From DATKJS01 sp050015275 (GTDB lineage: Bacteria; Acidobacteriota; Aminicenantia; Aminicenantales; Saccharicenantaceae): a stretch of 64,000 nt of DNA. Under the pieces are notes generated by a model. The model searched no databases and was not told the DNA's origin. It saw only the letters and a program-made list of their open reading frames with translations. Both the position numbers and the translations under genes were made by a program. Each line of letters begins with the position of its first letter. Position 1 is the stretch's first letter. Positions 1 to 8,826 of the stretch are shown here, in pieces. The stretch spans positions 96,211-160,210 of the forward strand of contig JBEKBS010000002.1 in NCBI GenBank assembly GCA_050015275.1, written 5' to 3'.

Positions 1-27
1 CAGGGCCGCGACCCGGAAAGAAACGAC

Positions 28-56
28 TTGACGCGATTTCTGATTAGGAGTAATAT
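28..56 (+). promoter_or_regulatory. Sigma70 promoter for the HgcAB-associated/arsM unit
   Basis: TTGACG (28-33) and TAATAT (51-56) are separated by exactly 17 bp. The predicted start of transcription is near 63, which rules out translation starts upstream of it and supports the ATG at 97 for the first gene. Confidence 0.75.
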
Positions 57-96
57 TCAGATAAATCAGATATCGAAGAATGGAAGGAGAGAGCTC

Positions 97-351
97 ATGG
101 CAGGAAAACCGAAAGACGACCCGGACGCCTGCTGCCGGGTGGAAGCCCTCATCGGCGTGGACGAGCGGGGTCAGATGGTCCTCCCCAAGGAGGTCCGCGC
201 CGCCGCCGGGATCCGCCCCGGGGATAAATTGGCCCTCATCCTGTGGAGGAAGAGCGGACAGGTGTGCTGCATGACGTTGGTCAAGGCCGACGAGCTCACG
301 GGGATCGTGAAGAGCCGTCTCGGGCCGTTGATGAAAGATATCGTTTCCTGA
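97..351 (+). CDS. HgcAB-associated AbrB/SpoVT-type protein
   Basis: An 84-residue protein with a SpoVT/AbrB swapped-hairpin domain (VDERGQMVLPKEVR, then AGIRPGDKLALI). It has two cysteine pairs, in DACCRVE near the N terminus and GQVCCMT near the end of the domain. The AbrB fold plus paired cysteines resembles the family annotated as HgcAB-associated protein, found beside mercury-methylation genes hgcA/hgcB; cysteines suggest metal or metalloid sensing (inference). The start is the ATG at 97, preceded by GGAAGGAGAG; an in-frame ATG at 28 lies inside the promoter. arsM follows after 12 nt, so the two are probably co-transcribed. A generic AbrB antitoxin is the alternative. Confidence 0.7.
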   Translation: MAGKPKDDPDACCRVEALIGVDERGQMVLPKEVRAAAGIRPGDKLALILWRKSGQVCCMTLVKADELTGIVKSRLGPLMKDIVS

Positions 352-363
352 AGGGGATCGGAC

Positions 364-1212
364 ATGACGAAGAAAGACGACGAAATCAAAAAGCAGGTCC
401 GGGAGCGATACGCCCGGGCCGCAAAGCCTGGAACGCCCTGCTGCGCCCCGGCGGCCTCTCCCCGCGGCTGCGGACAGGCCGGCTCGAGCGAGGAGAAAGC
501 CAGCCGGTTGATCGGCTATTCGTCCGGGGAGTTGAAGAGCATCCCCGAAGAGGCCAACCTCGGCCTGGGCTGCGGGAACCCGGCGGCTCTGGCCGGCCTG
601 AAGAAAGGGGAGACCGTCCTCGACCTCGGCTCCGGGGCCGGGATCGATTGCTTTCTTGCCGCCGCCAAGGTCGGCCCGTCCGGCCAGGTCATCGGGGTGG
701 ACATGACGCCTGAGATGCTCGACCGGGCCCGGGAAAACGCCCGGAAAGGCGGCATCAAGAACGTCGAATTCCGGCTGGGGGAGATCGAGAACCTCCCGGC
801 GGCCGACGCCTCCGTCGACGCGGTCATTTCGAACTGCGTCATCAACCTGTCAACGGACAAAGCGCGGGTTTTCCGCGAGGCCTTCCGGATCCTCCGCCCC
901 GGCGGACGGATGATGGTTTCCGACCTGGCTTTGAAGAAGCCGCTTCCCCGGGCCATCAGGGAATCCGTCGAAGCCTACGTTGCCTGCATTGCCGGGGCGC
1001 TGGTCAAGGACGACTATCTCGGCGCGGTCAGAAAAGCCGGGTTCGAGAGGATTGAAGTCGTGAGCGAGACGACCTTCCCGGCCGAGCTCGTGCTTGAAGA
1101 CTCCCTGGCGCCCGAGATCATCGCGAAACTGAAGATCCCGCGCGAAGAGCTGATGGAACACGTCTCGTCCGTCGTCAGCCTCAGCGTCAGGGCCGTCAAA
1201 CCCCTGAGGTGA
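364..1212 (+). CDS. arsM: Arsenite S-adenosylmethyltransferase
   Basis: A 282-residue class I SAM methyltransferase with motif I VLDLGSGAG at about residues 85-93. The three cysteines that bind trivalent arsenic in ArsM enzymes are all present: C70 in LGLGCGNP, C158 in SNCVINL and C208 in ACIAGAL. Extra N-terminal cysteines occur in TPCCAP and RGCG. Known ArsM enzymes methylate As(III) to mono-, di- and trimethylated forms in the cytoplasm. It lies 12 nt after the AbrB-type gene, which may regulate it in place of ArsR. Length and motifs fit a complete bacterial ArsM. Confidence 0.93.
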   Translation: MTKKDDEIKKQVRERYARAAKPGTPCCAPAASPRGCGQAGSSEEKASRLIGYSSGELKSIPEEANLGLGCGNPAALAGLKKGETVLDLGSGAGIDCFLAAAKVGPSGQVIGVDMTPEMLDRARENARKGGIKNVEFRLGEIENLPAADASVDAVISNCVINLSTDKARVFREAFRILRPGGRMMVSDLALKKPLPRAIRESVEAYVACIAGALVKDDYLGAVRKAGFERIEVVSETTFPAELVLEDSLAPEIIAKLKIPREELMEHVSSVVSLSVRAVKPLR

Positions 1213-1261
1213 GGATCGAGGGGACGCGGCCACGGATCCCTCATGGGGGCCCGGGGGAAAA

Positions 1262-1282
1262 GGACGGCCATGAACGCCGTCC
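1262..1282 (-). terminator. Hairpin downstream of pyrE
   Basis: GGACGGC (1262-1268) pairs with GCCGTCC (1276-1282) around a 7-nt loop. Read on the minus strand the hairpin is followed by TTTTCC, so it could be a weak intrinsic terminator for pyrE, about 70 nt past its stop. There is no U-tract on the plus strand for arsM. Confidence 0.4.
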
Positions 1283-1354
1283 CAAAAGGATCCTCAGGGC
1301 CGCCCGGATATTGACAACGGTCGCCGCACGCCCGAGGCCGCCCGTCATCGGTGC

Positions 1355-1954
1355 TCAGATTTTTTTATCCGATGCGCCGGGCTTGGTGATGGGCAGGCCC
1401 TTCTTGCAGAAGGGACAGGCGCCCGGTTCGAAGGCCTCGACCTTGAGGGCGAGCAGGCTGCCGACGGCCTTCCCCGCGACCGGGATCGCCCCGCCGCTGC
1501 GATCGACGAGAACGTAGATCCCGCTGACTGAGACCTGGCGCTCTTTCAGGCAGGCAACGACTTCCTGGATCGAGCCGCCCGTGGTCAGGATGTCCTCGAC
1601 GATGACGGCCCGGGAGCCGTCGAGCCCGGAGAAGCCCGAGCGGATGGTCATCTTCTCGTCGGCCCGCTGGGTGAAGGCGAATTTCTTGCCGAGCTTGAGG
1701 GCCACCAGGAAACCGATCGCGATCGCTCCGTAAGCCGGCGAGACGACGTAGTCGAAAGCGGGAAGATCGGCCTCGATCTTCTCGACCAGGAGGTCGACGA
1801 TCTTCTCGAGAGCCGCCGGCTTTTCGATGAGCCGGATTTTCTCGAAGTACCACTCGGAGTGTTTGCCCGAGGTCAGCTTGAAATGGCCCTGGAGCAGGGC
1901 GTCGCATTCCTTGAAGAGGCTGAGGACCAGTTGATCGTGGGGATTTTCGGCCAT
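1355..1954 (-). CDS. pyrE: Orotate phosphoribosyltransferase
   Basis: A 199-residue type I phosphoribosyltransferase that makes orotidine 5'-phosphate from orotate and PRPP in pyrimidine synthesis. The PRPP loop AVIVEDILTTGGS spans about residues 116-128, and the N terminus has the orotate-family SGKHSEWYF segment. The C-terminal tail has a CPFC motif (C180, C183), seen in the CPxC-tailed subgroup of PyrE proteins. The ATG at 1954 is preceded on the minus strand by GAGGAGGG at good spacing; longer in-frame extensions are unsupported. It stands alone, convergent with arsM, with its own promoter. Confidence 0.93.
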   Translation of the reverse strand: MAENPHDQLVLSLFKECDALLQGHFKLTSGKHSEWYFEKIRLIEKPAALEKIVDLLVEKIEADLPAFDYVVSPAYGAIAIGFLVALKLGKKFAFTQRADEKMTIRSGFSGLDGSRAVIVEDILTTGGSIQEVVACLKERQVSVSGIYVLVDRSGGAIPVAGKAVGSLLALKVEAFEPGACPFCKKGLPITKPGASDKKI

Positions 1955-1994
1955 CCTTTCCCTCCTCTGCCGGATATCGGATCCCGGAGGGCCG

Positions 1995-2023
1995 ATTATA
2001 ACCGGATCGGCGGCCGTGGACAA
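1995..2023 (-). promoter_or_regulatory. Sigma70 promoter for pyrE
   Basis: On the minus strand, TTGTCC (2018-2023), a 17-bp spacer and TATAAT (1995-2000). The predicted leader is about 34 nt and carries the pyrE ribosome-binding site. Confidence 0.6.
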
Positions 2024-2163
2024 GGGGACGCCCGGCCTTGGGAGCGTTCGGGGCCGCGAGAGGCCCGGACAGGGGCATGGGGAGCAAGGGTCCTCCCCGC
2101 GACGAAGTTCCGCTCTTGCGAGGGGATGGGAAACGTGGTACATGACGTCGAGAGGGGACCGGC

Positions 2164-2571
2164 ATGACCATGCGATTCAATGACAACAAGCGCTGTTTCG
2201 TCTGCGGCGGGGAGAACCCGGACGGCCTGAAGATCGAGTTCCGGATGGACCCCGCGCGGGGGGAGGCGGAGGCGGACGTCAGCTTCCCGGAGCGCTTTCA
2301 GGGATGGGAAAAGATCGTCCACGGCGGGCTTCTGGCCACGGTCCTCGATGAGGCAATGATCTACGCCGCGGGGGCGAAAGGCCTCAAATGCGTCACCGGC
2401 GAGATCACGGTCCGCTATGTCAAGCCGGCGAGGCCCAACGAGACCTATCGCCTCAAGGGGCGGGTGACGGGGGAAAAAGGGAAGCTCACCTTCGCCGAGA
2501 GCGAGATCATCGGCGGCGACGGAGAAGCCGTCGCCCGGGCCTCCGGGAAGCTGTTCAAGGTCGCGGTCTGA
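2164..2571 (+). CDS. PaaI-family hotdog thioesterase
   Basis: A 135-residue single hotdog-fold protein. The segment IVHGGLLATVLDEAM carries the HGG motif and the downstream acidic residue typical of PaaI/YigI-like acyl-CoA thioesterases. N-terminal CFVCGGENPDG is common in this subgroup. The substrate cannot be read from sequence. A second in-frame ATG lies two codons downstream, so the start could be 2170; GAGAGGGGA precedes both. Its stop is 4 nt from the stop of the convergent TSUP gene. Confidence 0.85.
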   Translation: MTMRFNDNKRCFVCGGENPDGLKIEFRMDPARGEAEADVSFPERFQGWEKIVHGGLLATVLDEAMIYAAGAKGLKCVTGEITVRYVKPARPNETYRLKGRVTGEKGKLTFAESEIIGGDGEAVARASGKLFKVAV

Positions 2572-2575
2572 GGCC

Positions 2576-3352
2576 CTAGAACAAGAAGCGGCAGGCGACA
2601 AAGACGAGAAAAAGGCCGTAGAGGAGCTTGACCGTCGCCGAGGGAAGGCGGATGGTGATCAGGGCGCCGAAGACGGTCCCGACGAAAAGTCCGAGGGCGA
2701 TCCAGGCCGCCGCGGCGAGGTCGAGCGTCCCGCTGTGATAATAAACGAGGATGCCCGGCAGGCCGAAGGGAAGGAGGATGGCCCCGAGCGAGGTGGCGAT
2801 GGCCCGCTTGGCGGGGTAGCCCAGGGCGAGGATGAGCAGGGGGACGATGATGTTGCCGCCCCCGATCCCGAACATCCCCGCCATCAGGCCGGCCAGCAGT
2901 CCGATCGCGAGGAGCGCGGGAACGGGCGGCCGCGGGTTCGTTTCCGGCTCGGGGCTGGCCGGGACGACCTGGCCGAGGAGGCGACGGCCGCGGCGGACCG
3001 GGTCGATGAAATTCCAGCTGACGTAGAGGCAAAAGACCGCGAAGACCTTCCGCATGACCTCGACGGGAAGCGTATTGGCGAGCCACGCCCCCGCGGCGAC
3101 CGATGTCAGGAGTCCCAGGGCGATGAAGAGGGACGCCCGGAGGTCGACGACCTTCGCCCGGTAATAGGCGATGACCCCGAGAATGCCAACCGGGAGAAGG
3201 ATCGCGGCGAGGGATGTCCCCGTCGCCTTGACGAGGGGAAACCCGGCGAGGAGGATGAGGGCCGGGACGATGATGATGCCGCCGCCGATGCCGAACAGCC
3301 CAGCAAACACTCCGGCGGCGGCGCCGACCAGGATGAGCCACGGTCCTGTCAT
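2576..3352 (-). CDS. TSUP (TauE/SafE) family membrane permease
   Basis: A 258-residue membrane protein with two homologous halves, each starting with a glycine-rich FGIGGG(I/N)IIVP motif followed by A(I/T)(G/A)TSL, the hallmark of TSUP carriers. About eight hydrophobic segments are visible. Family members export or take up sulfite, sulfoacetate or other small organosulfur anions; the substrate here is unknown. The ATG overlaps the stop codon of a 14-codon upstream reading frame, suggesting translational coupling. Convergent with the thioesterase gene. Confidence 0.88.
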   Translation of the reverse strand: MTGPWLILVGAAAGVFAGLFGIGGGIIIVPALILLAGFPLVKATGTSLAAILLPVGILGVIAYYRAKVVDLRASLFIALGLLTSVAAGAWLANTLPVEVMRKVFAVFCLYVSWNFIDPVRRGRRLLGQVVPASPEPETNPRPPVPALLAIGLLAGLMAGMFGIGGGNIIVPLLILALGYPAKRAIATSLGAILLPFGLPGILVYYHSGTLDLAAAAWIALGLFVGTVFGALITIRLPSATVKLLYGLFLVFVACRFLF

Positions 3353-3393
3353 GACCTCAGAGCCCCCGCGGACGGCCTGACGTTCTCTTTCAT
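3349..3393 (-). CDS. Possible leader peptide of the TSUP gene
   Basis: A 14-residue frame (MKENVRPSAGALRS) starts 10 nt after the -10 box, so its mRNA would have almost no leader. Its TGA overlaps the TSUP start codon as ATGA. The arrangement suggests coupling, but nothing proves it is translated. Confidence 0.35.
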   Translation of the reverse strand: MKENVRPSAGALRS

Positions 3394-3403
3394 GGATCCC
3401 TGG

Positions 3404-3432
3404 ATTATATAGAAATCCGACCCGGGCCTCAA
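3404..3432 (-). promoter_or_regulatory. Sigma70 promoter for the TSUP gene
   Basis: On the minus strand, TTGAGG (3427-3432), a 17-bp spacer and a perfect TATAAT (3404-3409). Confidence 0.65.
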
Positions 3433-3563
3433 TCCATCGTTCCGCCGTCGCTTGAAAGCCCGAAAAAGGGAGGCTCAGGAGAAAGGCGATGAATCGCGAC
3501 GGGCCGCCGGGTGGTTCAGTTATTGTATAATAGACCGTTGGACCTCATGACCGGAGGAAATTC

Positions 3564-5657
3564 ATGCCGCTCTTGAAGAGACTGACCGGGTTCACCCGCG
3601 TCGCCCTCGCCATCATCAGCCTCGTTCTCCTGGCGCTCTCGCCGGCGACCGTCCCCGCCCGCGAGCCCCAGGACTCGTACCGGACCCTCCCGAGGGACTA
3701 TCCCGTCCGGCCGGTGGCCTTTACGGACGTCAAGATCACCGACGCCTTCTGGGCCCCGCGCCTCGAGACGAATCGGACCGTTTCGATCCCCGCCGCCTTG
3801 AAGATGAACGAGGAGACGGGCCGCGTCGACAACTTCCGCAAGGCCGCCCACCTGATGACCGGCCCCTACAAAGGCAAGCGATACAACGATTCCGACGTCT
3901 ATAAGGCCATGGAGGGCGCCGCCTACACGCTGATGCTCCATCCCGACCCGGCCCTCCGGAAGCGGCTGGACGACCTTGTCGCGATCATCGGCAAGGCCCA
4001 GGAGCCGGACGGCTACTTGTACACGACGAGGACCATCGATCCCGGGAACCCCGCTCCCGGCGCCGGTCCGGAGCGCTGGTCGAACCTCCGCGTCAGCCAT
4101 GAGCTCTACAACGTGGGCCACATGTACGAGGCCGCCGTCGCCCATTATCTGGCGACCGGCGAGCGCTCCTTCTTGGATGTCGCCGTGAAGAACGCCGACC
4201 TCCTTGTCCGGACCTTCGGCCTCGGCCCCGGGCAGCGCCGCGGCTTCCCCGGACACCAGGAGGTCGAGATCGGCCTGGCCAAGCTCTTCCGGGTTACGGG
4301 ACGACGCGCCTATCTCGACCTGGCCAAGTTCTTCCTCGATGAGCGCGGACACTACTTCGGCGGCGAAAAGCACGCCCCGAACGATCCCTTCGCCGTCTAC
4401 GACTCGGACGAGTACATGCAGAACCACAAGCCCGTCCTCGAGCAGGACGAGGCGGTCGGTCACGCCGTCCGGGCCATGTATATGTACGCGGGCATGGCGG
4501 ACGTGGCCGCCCTCGGCGGCTATCCGGAGTACACGAAGGCCATCGACCGGCTCTGGGAGAGCGTCGTCGGCAAGAAGATGTACCTGACCGGCGGGGTGGG
4601 CTCCCGCGGCATCGTGGAGGGGTTCGGCGAGAACTACGACCTGCCGAACAACGCCTACGCCGAGACGTGCGCCGCCATCGGGAACGCCCTCTGGAACGAG
4701 AGGCTCTTCCTCCTCCACGGCGACTCGAAATATGTCGACGTCATGGAACGGGTCATGTATAACGGCCTGTTGTCCGGCGTGTCGCTCTCCGGGGACCGCT
4801 TTTTCTACCAGAACCCGCTCGAATCCGCCGGGGGATATGCCCGCAGCCCCTGGTTCGAGGTGGCCTGCTGCCCGCCGAACATCACCCGGTTCCTGCCGTC
4901 CATCTCTGGCTATATCTATGCAAAAAAAGAGGATACGGTCTTCGTGAACCTCTTTGTCGCGAGCGGGAGCCGGATCGACATCAACGGGGAAAAAGTCATG
5001 CTGATCCAGGATACCAGCTATCCATGGGACGGGACGGTCAAGATCACGGTCAACCCTGAGGGGGGGATCGCCGATTTCGAAGTGGCGGTCCGCATCCCCG
5101 GCTGGGCCCGGAACGAGGCCGTGCCGGGAGGGCCCTTCCGCTTCCTGGACCGGAATGACGAGAAGCCGAGTCTCAGGGTCAACGGAAAGTCGGCCGGGAT
5201 CGACCTCTCGGCCGGTTACGCCAGGATCCGGCGCACCTGGAAGGTCGGCGACGTCATCGAACTTTCCCTGCCCATGCCCATCCGGCGGGTGGTGGCGAAC
5301 GACCTCGTCGCGGCCGATGCCGGCCTGGTGGCTCTCGAGCGCGGCCCGATCGTCTTTTGCGCGGAAGGGGTCGACAACGGCGGTGACGTCCTCGACATGG
5401 TCGTCCCGGACTCCGCCAAGCTCCGGTCCCTCTTCCGGCCGGACCTCCTCGGCGGCGTCCAGGTCATCACGGGTCCGGCGACCGTCTATGTCACGGCCAA
5501 GGACGGGAAGGCCGAGGCGAAAAAGCTCGAATTCCAGGCCGTCCCGTATTACGCCTGGGCCAACCGCGGCGGCGGCGAAATGTCCGTCTGGCTGCCGCGG
5601 ACTAGGGAGGCCATCAAGCCCCGCCAGGGCCGCGGCAAGGTCGATCCTGTGCTCTGA
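3564..5657 (+). CDS. Secreted GH127 beta-L-arabinofuranosidase
   Basis: A 697-residue protein with a signal peptide of about 34 residues, then the DUF1680/GH127 fold: an (alpha/alpha)6 barrel and C-terminal beta domains. GH127 enzymes use a zinc-bound cysteine nucleophile with a Glu and three Cys as ligands. The matching residues are E367 and C369 in AYAETCAAIGN and C435-C436 in VACCPPNITR, so the enzyme should be active and release L-arabinofuranose from plant glycans or arabinosylated proteins outside the cytoplasm. GACCGGAGG precedes the ATG, and a TATAAT (3526-3531) lies 32 nt upstream, without a clear -35. A GH146-like relative lies 3 kb away. Confidence 0.9.
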   Translation: MPLLKRLTGFTRVALAIISLVLLALSPATVPAREPQDSYRTLPRDYPVRPVAFTDVKITDAFWAPRLETNRTVSIPAALKMNEETGRVDNFRKAAHLMTGPYKGKRYNDSDVYKAMEGAAYTLMLHPDPALRKRLDDLVAIIGKAQEPDGYLYTTRTIDPGNPAPGAGPERWSNLRVSHELYNVGHMYEAAVAHYLATGERSFLDVAVKNADLLVRTFGLGPGQRRGFPGHQEVEIGLAKLFRVTGRRAYLDLAKFFLDERGHYFGGEKHAPNDPFAVYDSDEYMQNHKPVLEQDEAVGHAVRAMYMYAGMADVAALGGYPEYTKAIDRLWESVVGKKMYLTGGVGSRGIVEGFGENYDLPNNAYAETCAAIGNALWNERLFLLHGDSKYVDVMERVMYNGLLSGVSLSGDRFFYQNPLESAGGYARSPWFEVACCPPNITRFLPSISGYIYAKKEDTVFVNLFVASGSRIDINGEKVMLIQDTSYPWDGTVKITVNPEGGIADFEVAVRIPGWARNEAVPGGPFRFLDRNDEKPSLRVNGKSAGIDLSAGYARIRRTWKVGDVIELSLPMPIRRVVANDLVAADAGLVALERGPIVFCAEGVDNGGDVLDMVVPDSAKLRSLFRPDLLGGVQVITGPATVYVTAKDGKAEAKKLEFQAVPYYAWANRGGGEMSVWLPRTREAIKPRQGRGKVDPVL

Positions 5658-5756
5658 AACGGCCACGGAATGAGTTGCCGGGGAAGTCCCCCGATCTGGA
5701 GCCTTTGAAAACTCAGGGCCGCGGGTGCCGTCGGGAAGAGGAGGACTGGAGATCGC

Positions 5757-6731
5757 GTGAATAAGAAGCTCCGTCGCATCATTCTTCTGCCCTGGATCTT
5801 CGCCGCGGTCGCGGCGGCCGTTCTTCTCTTGCTCCCCAAGCGCCCGGCCTACGAGATCACATTTTTCGTCACCTCGGACACGCACTACGGATTGAGCCCG
5901 ACGGTCGCGGCCGCCAACGAAAAGACCATCGACGCCATGAACGCCCTTCCCAGGGCGAGTTTCCCGGCGGCGATCGGCGGGGTCGTCGGGATCCCCCTCG
6001 GCGTCGCCGTCCTGGGCGACCTGACGAATGACGCGGCGACGCCCGGACAGCAATTTTCCTGGCGGCAATTCACCGCGGACTTCGGCGTCAACGGCGAGGG
6101 CCGGCTCAGGTTCCCGGTCTATGAGCTCCCCGGCAATCACGACGGCGGCGAAAATGATCTCGTCCGGCAGGGCATCCGGGAGCGCAACAGGACCCGCCCG
6201 GGCCTGAGAAACGTTTCGGCCAACGGGATCAATTATTCCTGGGACTGGGCCGCGGTCCACTTCGTGAGCCTGGGGCTCTTCGCCGGCTCCGAAGGGGACG
6301 TTATCGTCAGCCCGTGGGGACGGCATTTCGATGGCCCGTGGCGGCTGCCCGGGCACAGCCTGGAGTTCCTCAAGGACGACCTGGCCAGGAATGTCGGCCG
6401 GAGCGGCCGGCCCGTCATCCTTCTGCAACATTACGGCTGGGACGTCTGGGGGTTGGGCTGGTGGTCCGACCGCGAGCGCCAGGCCCTTTCCGCCGCCATC
6501 AAAGGGTACAATATCATCGCCGTCTTCTGGGGGCACTCCCACGTCGTGCAGCGGCTGGACGTCGACGGGATCCCGACCTTTTGCGCCGGTTCTTCCCAGG
6601 CCGACCCGCTGCCGGGATCTTTCCTGGTCATCCGGATCCGGCCGAAAGAAATGGCCGTGGCCGAAAGGAAGCCGGACGGCTGGGGCTACGTAGCCCGCAT
6701 CCTGCTGAAGAAAGCTATTCCCATTATCTAG
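5757..6731 (+). CDS. Membrane-anchored calcineurin-like metallophosphoesterase
   Basis: A 324-residue protein with an N-terminal signal anchor (about residues 8-26) and the full dinuclear metal site of calcineurin-like phosphoesterases: SDTHYG, GDLTND, GNHDGG, QHYGWD and GHSH. It should be a periplasmic or surface phosphatase; the substrate is unknown. The start is GTG at 5757 after CTGGAG. It follows the GH127 gene by about 100 nt on the same strand, so it may feed on phosphorylated products of glycan breakdown (inference). The last 8 nt overlap the convergent GH146-like gene. Confidence 0.85.
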   Translation: MNKKLRRIILLPWIFAAVAAAVLLLLPKRPAYEITFFVTSDTHYGLSPTVAAANEKTIDAMNALPRASFPAAIGGVVGIPLGVAVLGDLTNDAATPGQQFSWRQFTADFGVNGEGRLRFPVYELPGNHDGGENDLVRQGIRERNRTRPGLRNVSANGINYSWDWAAVHFVSLGLFAGSEGDVIVSPWGRHFDGPWRLPGHSLEFLKDDLARNVGRSGRPVILLQHYGWDVWGLGWWSDRERQALSAAIKGYNIIAVFWGHSHVVQRLDVDGIPTFCAGSSQADPLPGSFLVIRIRPKEMAVAERKPDGWGYVARILLKKAIPII

Positions 6732-8685
6732 GTCGCCAGGGCGGCTTGGCCAGCTCCCAGTAGATCGAATAGCGCTGGCCGAACAGCTTGTAAAATGGGA
6801 TCAGGATGACATCTTTCGGCTTGCCGGCATTCACGGTCTCGAAGGTCAGGGGCTTGCCGGCCACGGGCTTGATCCAGCTCTTGAGCGGCGCTCCGTTCTT
6901 GCCCTCGAACGTGGGGACCGCGACGGGGTCGCCTTCGGGGCCGTAAAGGCCGGAGACCTTTTCGGGGGTCAGCCCTTCTGCGCCTCCCAGCGCGCCCGCG
7001 AGCACGATCGGCCCGTAGAGAATGGCCGCGATGTCACGCCGGTCCGGGAGCCTCTCGAGCCGGAGATCCATGGGCAAAGCGATCTCGACCCTGTCGCCGT
7101 CCTTCCAGACCCGGCTGACCGTCAGGTAGCTCGCCGGGCTCGAATAGTCCGCAAGCTTCCGCCCGTTGACCTTGACGGAGCTGCCGTCCGCGATCCATCC
7201 GGGGACCCGGATATGGAGGGCGATCTCGACCGGCTTGGCCGTGGAGACGAGCAGGGTCGTCTTCGGCTCCTCGGGGAAGCGCGTCTCCTGACGGACCTTG
7301 AGGCCCTTTTCGGCCCAGGTGACCTCGGAGGCGATGAACAGGTTGATGAAGAGCCCCGCGCCGTCATGGAAATAAATGCTGTCGCCGTACTTGGCGTGGT
7401 TCTCCATTCCCGTCCCCGTGCAGCACCAGAAGGAGTCGTACGGCTTCATGAACGTCTTGAACATCCCGGGCATCATCGGGACGTAATACATCATCATGCC
7501 GTCGTCCGGGTTCTGGGTGGGGAGGATCCCGTTCCAGAGGGCCCGCTCATAGTAGTCGGCGTACTTCGCGTCCGCCTCCCAGCTGAAGAGGTGGCGGGTG
7601 AGCTTGAGCATGTTGTATGTGCAGCAGGACTCGTGACTGTTCCTGCCGAGCTCGTCGTAGATCTGGTAGGGATCGGTCTCCCAGGCCTCGTTGTCGCTCG
7701 TCCCGCCCGTCACGAACGAGCGGGCGCCGGTGACCTGGTTCCAGAAAAAGGCCGCGATCCCATAGAGCGCCGGGTCACCCGTCATTTCGTATTCGCGGGC
7801 CGACCCGATGATGTTGGGGATGAACGAATTGACATGCTCGCCCTTCATCCTGTCCTCGGACCGGGAGAGGGGCTCGGTGTAGTGCCGCTCGTCGAAGCGG
7901 CGGGCGGTGGCCAGGTCTTCGGCCTTGCCCGTGATCGAGTAGAGGTTCGCCAGGACCTCGTTCATCCCGCCCTGCTCGGTGAAATTCAGGACCCGCTCCA
8001 TGTGGATGGGGTCGGACTTGTCGGTCCGCGATTTGACCCAGCGGGCCATCCCTTCGACGACATCCAGGGCTTGGCCGTTGCCGCAGAATTCGAACATGTC
8101 CACGAGCCCGGCCATGATCTTGTGGATCGTGTAGTAGGGGGCCCAGACCTGGCGGACGGACTCGACGCGGTCGAAGAACGTTTCCGGGAAGGCGCTCAGA
8201 TAGCCGCTCCGGCCGAGGGCTTTCTGGCACTCGGCGAGACCGGAGACGATGGCGTCGGCCTTGGCCTTGATTCGCTCATCGCCGGTCGCCGCGTACATCA
8301 GGGCCGAGGCCGAAAGGAAATGGCCGATCGTATGGCCGCGCAGCTCCACGTCCGGCTTCTCCCAGCCGCCGTACGGCTGGGCCGCCGAGGGGAGTCCGGC
8401 CGTGACCCGGAACATATGGAGGAGCCGGTCGCCGTCGAGACTCAGCATGTAGTGGAGGTCGCGCTCCATGGCCTGCCGGAACGGGCCGTCGAGCAGCCGG
8501 ACGTCCCTGAGGTCGAAGGGGTAAGCGCGGATCTCGACCTTCGGGGCCACCGCGGTCTTGGGGAACATCGTATCGCTCAGTCCCGCCTTCTCTTGGGCCG
8601 TCGGCGCTGCGGCGACGGCCATGACCGGCGGCATCACGGTGAGAATGATTGTCGCCATGATGAGCATGGAGTTTCTTTTTCTCAC
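6724..8685 (-). CDS. Secreted DUF1680 glycosidase, GH146-like
   Basis: A 653-residue secreted protein (signal peptide to about residue 26) of the GH127/142/146 superfamily. The key segments differ from the GH127 neighbour: HESCCTYNMLKLTR (E352, C354, C355) and SFWCCTGTGMENH (C421, C422). This pattern looks most like GH146 beta-L-arabinofuranosidases, with a Glu plus cysteine cluster for a zinc thiolate. Both sites have an extra adjacent cysteine. The GTG at 8685 is chosen because AAGGAGA sits 4-5 nt upstream; a later ATG (8667) is possible. The family assignment rests on remembered motifs. Confidence 0.82.
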   Translation of the reverse strand: MRKRNSMLIMATIILTVMPPVMAVAAAPTAQEKAGLSDTMFPKTAVAPKVEIRAYPFDLRDVRLLDGPFRQAMERDLHYMLSLDGDRLLHMFRVTAGLPSAAQPYGGWEKPDVELRGHTIGHFLSASALMYAATGDERIKAKADAIVSGLAECQKALGRSGYLSAFPETFFDRVESVRQVWAPYYTIHKIMAGLVDMFEFCGNGQALDVVEGMARWVKSRTDKSDPIHMERVLNFTEQGGMNEVLANLYSITGKAEDLATARRFDERHYTEPLSRSEDRMKGEHVNSFIPNIIGSAREYEMTGDPALYGIAAFFWNQVTGARSFVTGGTSDNEAWETDPYQIYDELGRNSHESCCTYNMLKLTRHLFSWEADAKYADYYERALWNGILPTQNPDDGMMMYYVPMMPGMFKTFMKPYDSFWCCTGTGMENHAKYGDSIYFHDGAGLFINLFIASEVTWAEKGLKVRQETRFPEEPKTTLLVSTAKPVEIALHIRVPGWIADGSSVKVNGRKLADYSSPASYLTVSRVWKDGDRVEIALPMDLRLERLPDRRDIAAILYGPIVLAGALGGAEGLTPEKVSGLYGPEGDPVAVPTFEGKNGAPLKSWIKPVAGKPLTFETVNAGKPKDVILIPFYKLFGQRYSIYWELAKPPWRPR

Positions 8686-8826
8686 AGATTCTCCTTCTTC
8701 ATACGAAGTCAGAAATAACTTAGCACCCGGGACCGCAAGCGTCAATCGAAGGCGAGAGAGACCCGAAGGCTTGAGAATCGCGTTTCTGGGTTCGACCCTT
8801 GAGTTGGAGACGATCAAAATGTCGAT

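Noticed and set aside
3516..6542. A 1008-codon open frame on the minus strand opposite GH127 and the phosphoesterase
   Set aside because: It is the antisense shadow of two well-supported genes in GC-rich DNA and shows no domain or signal peptide.
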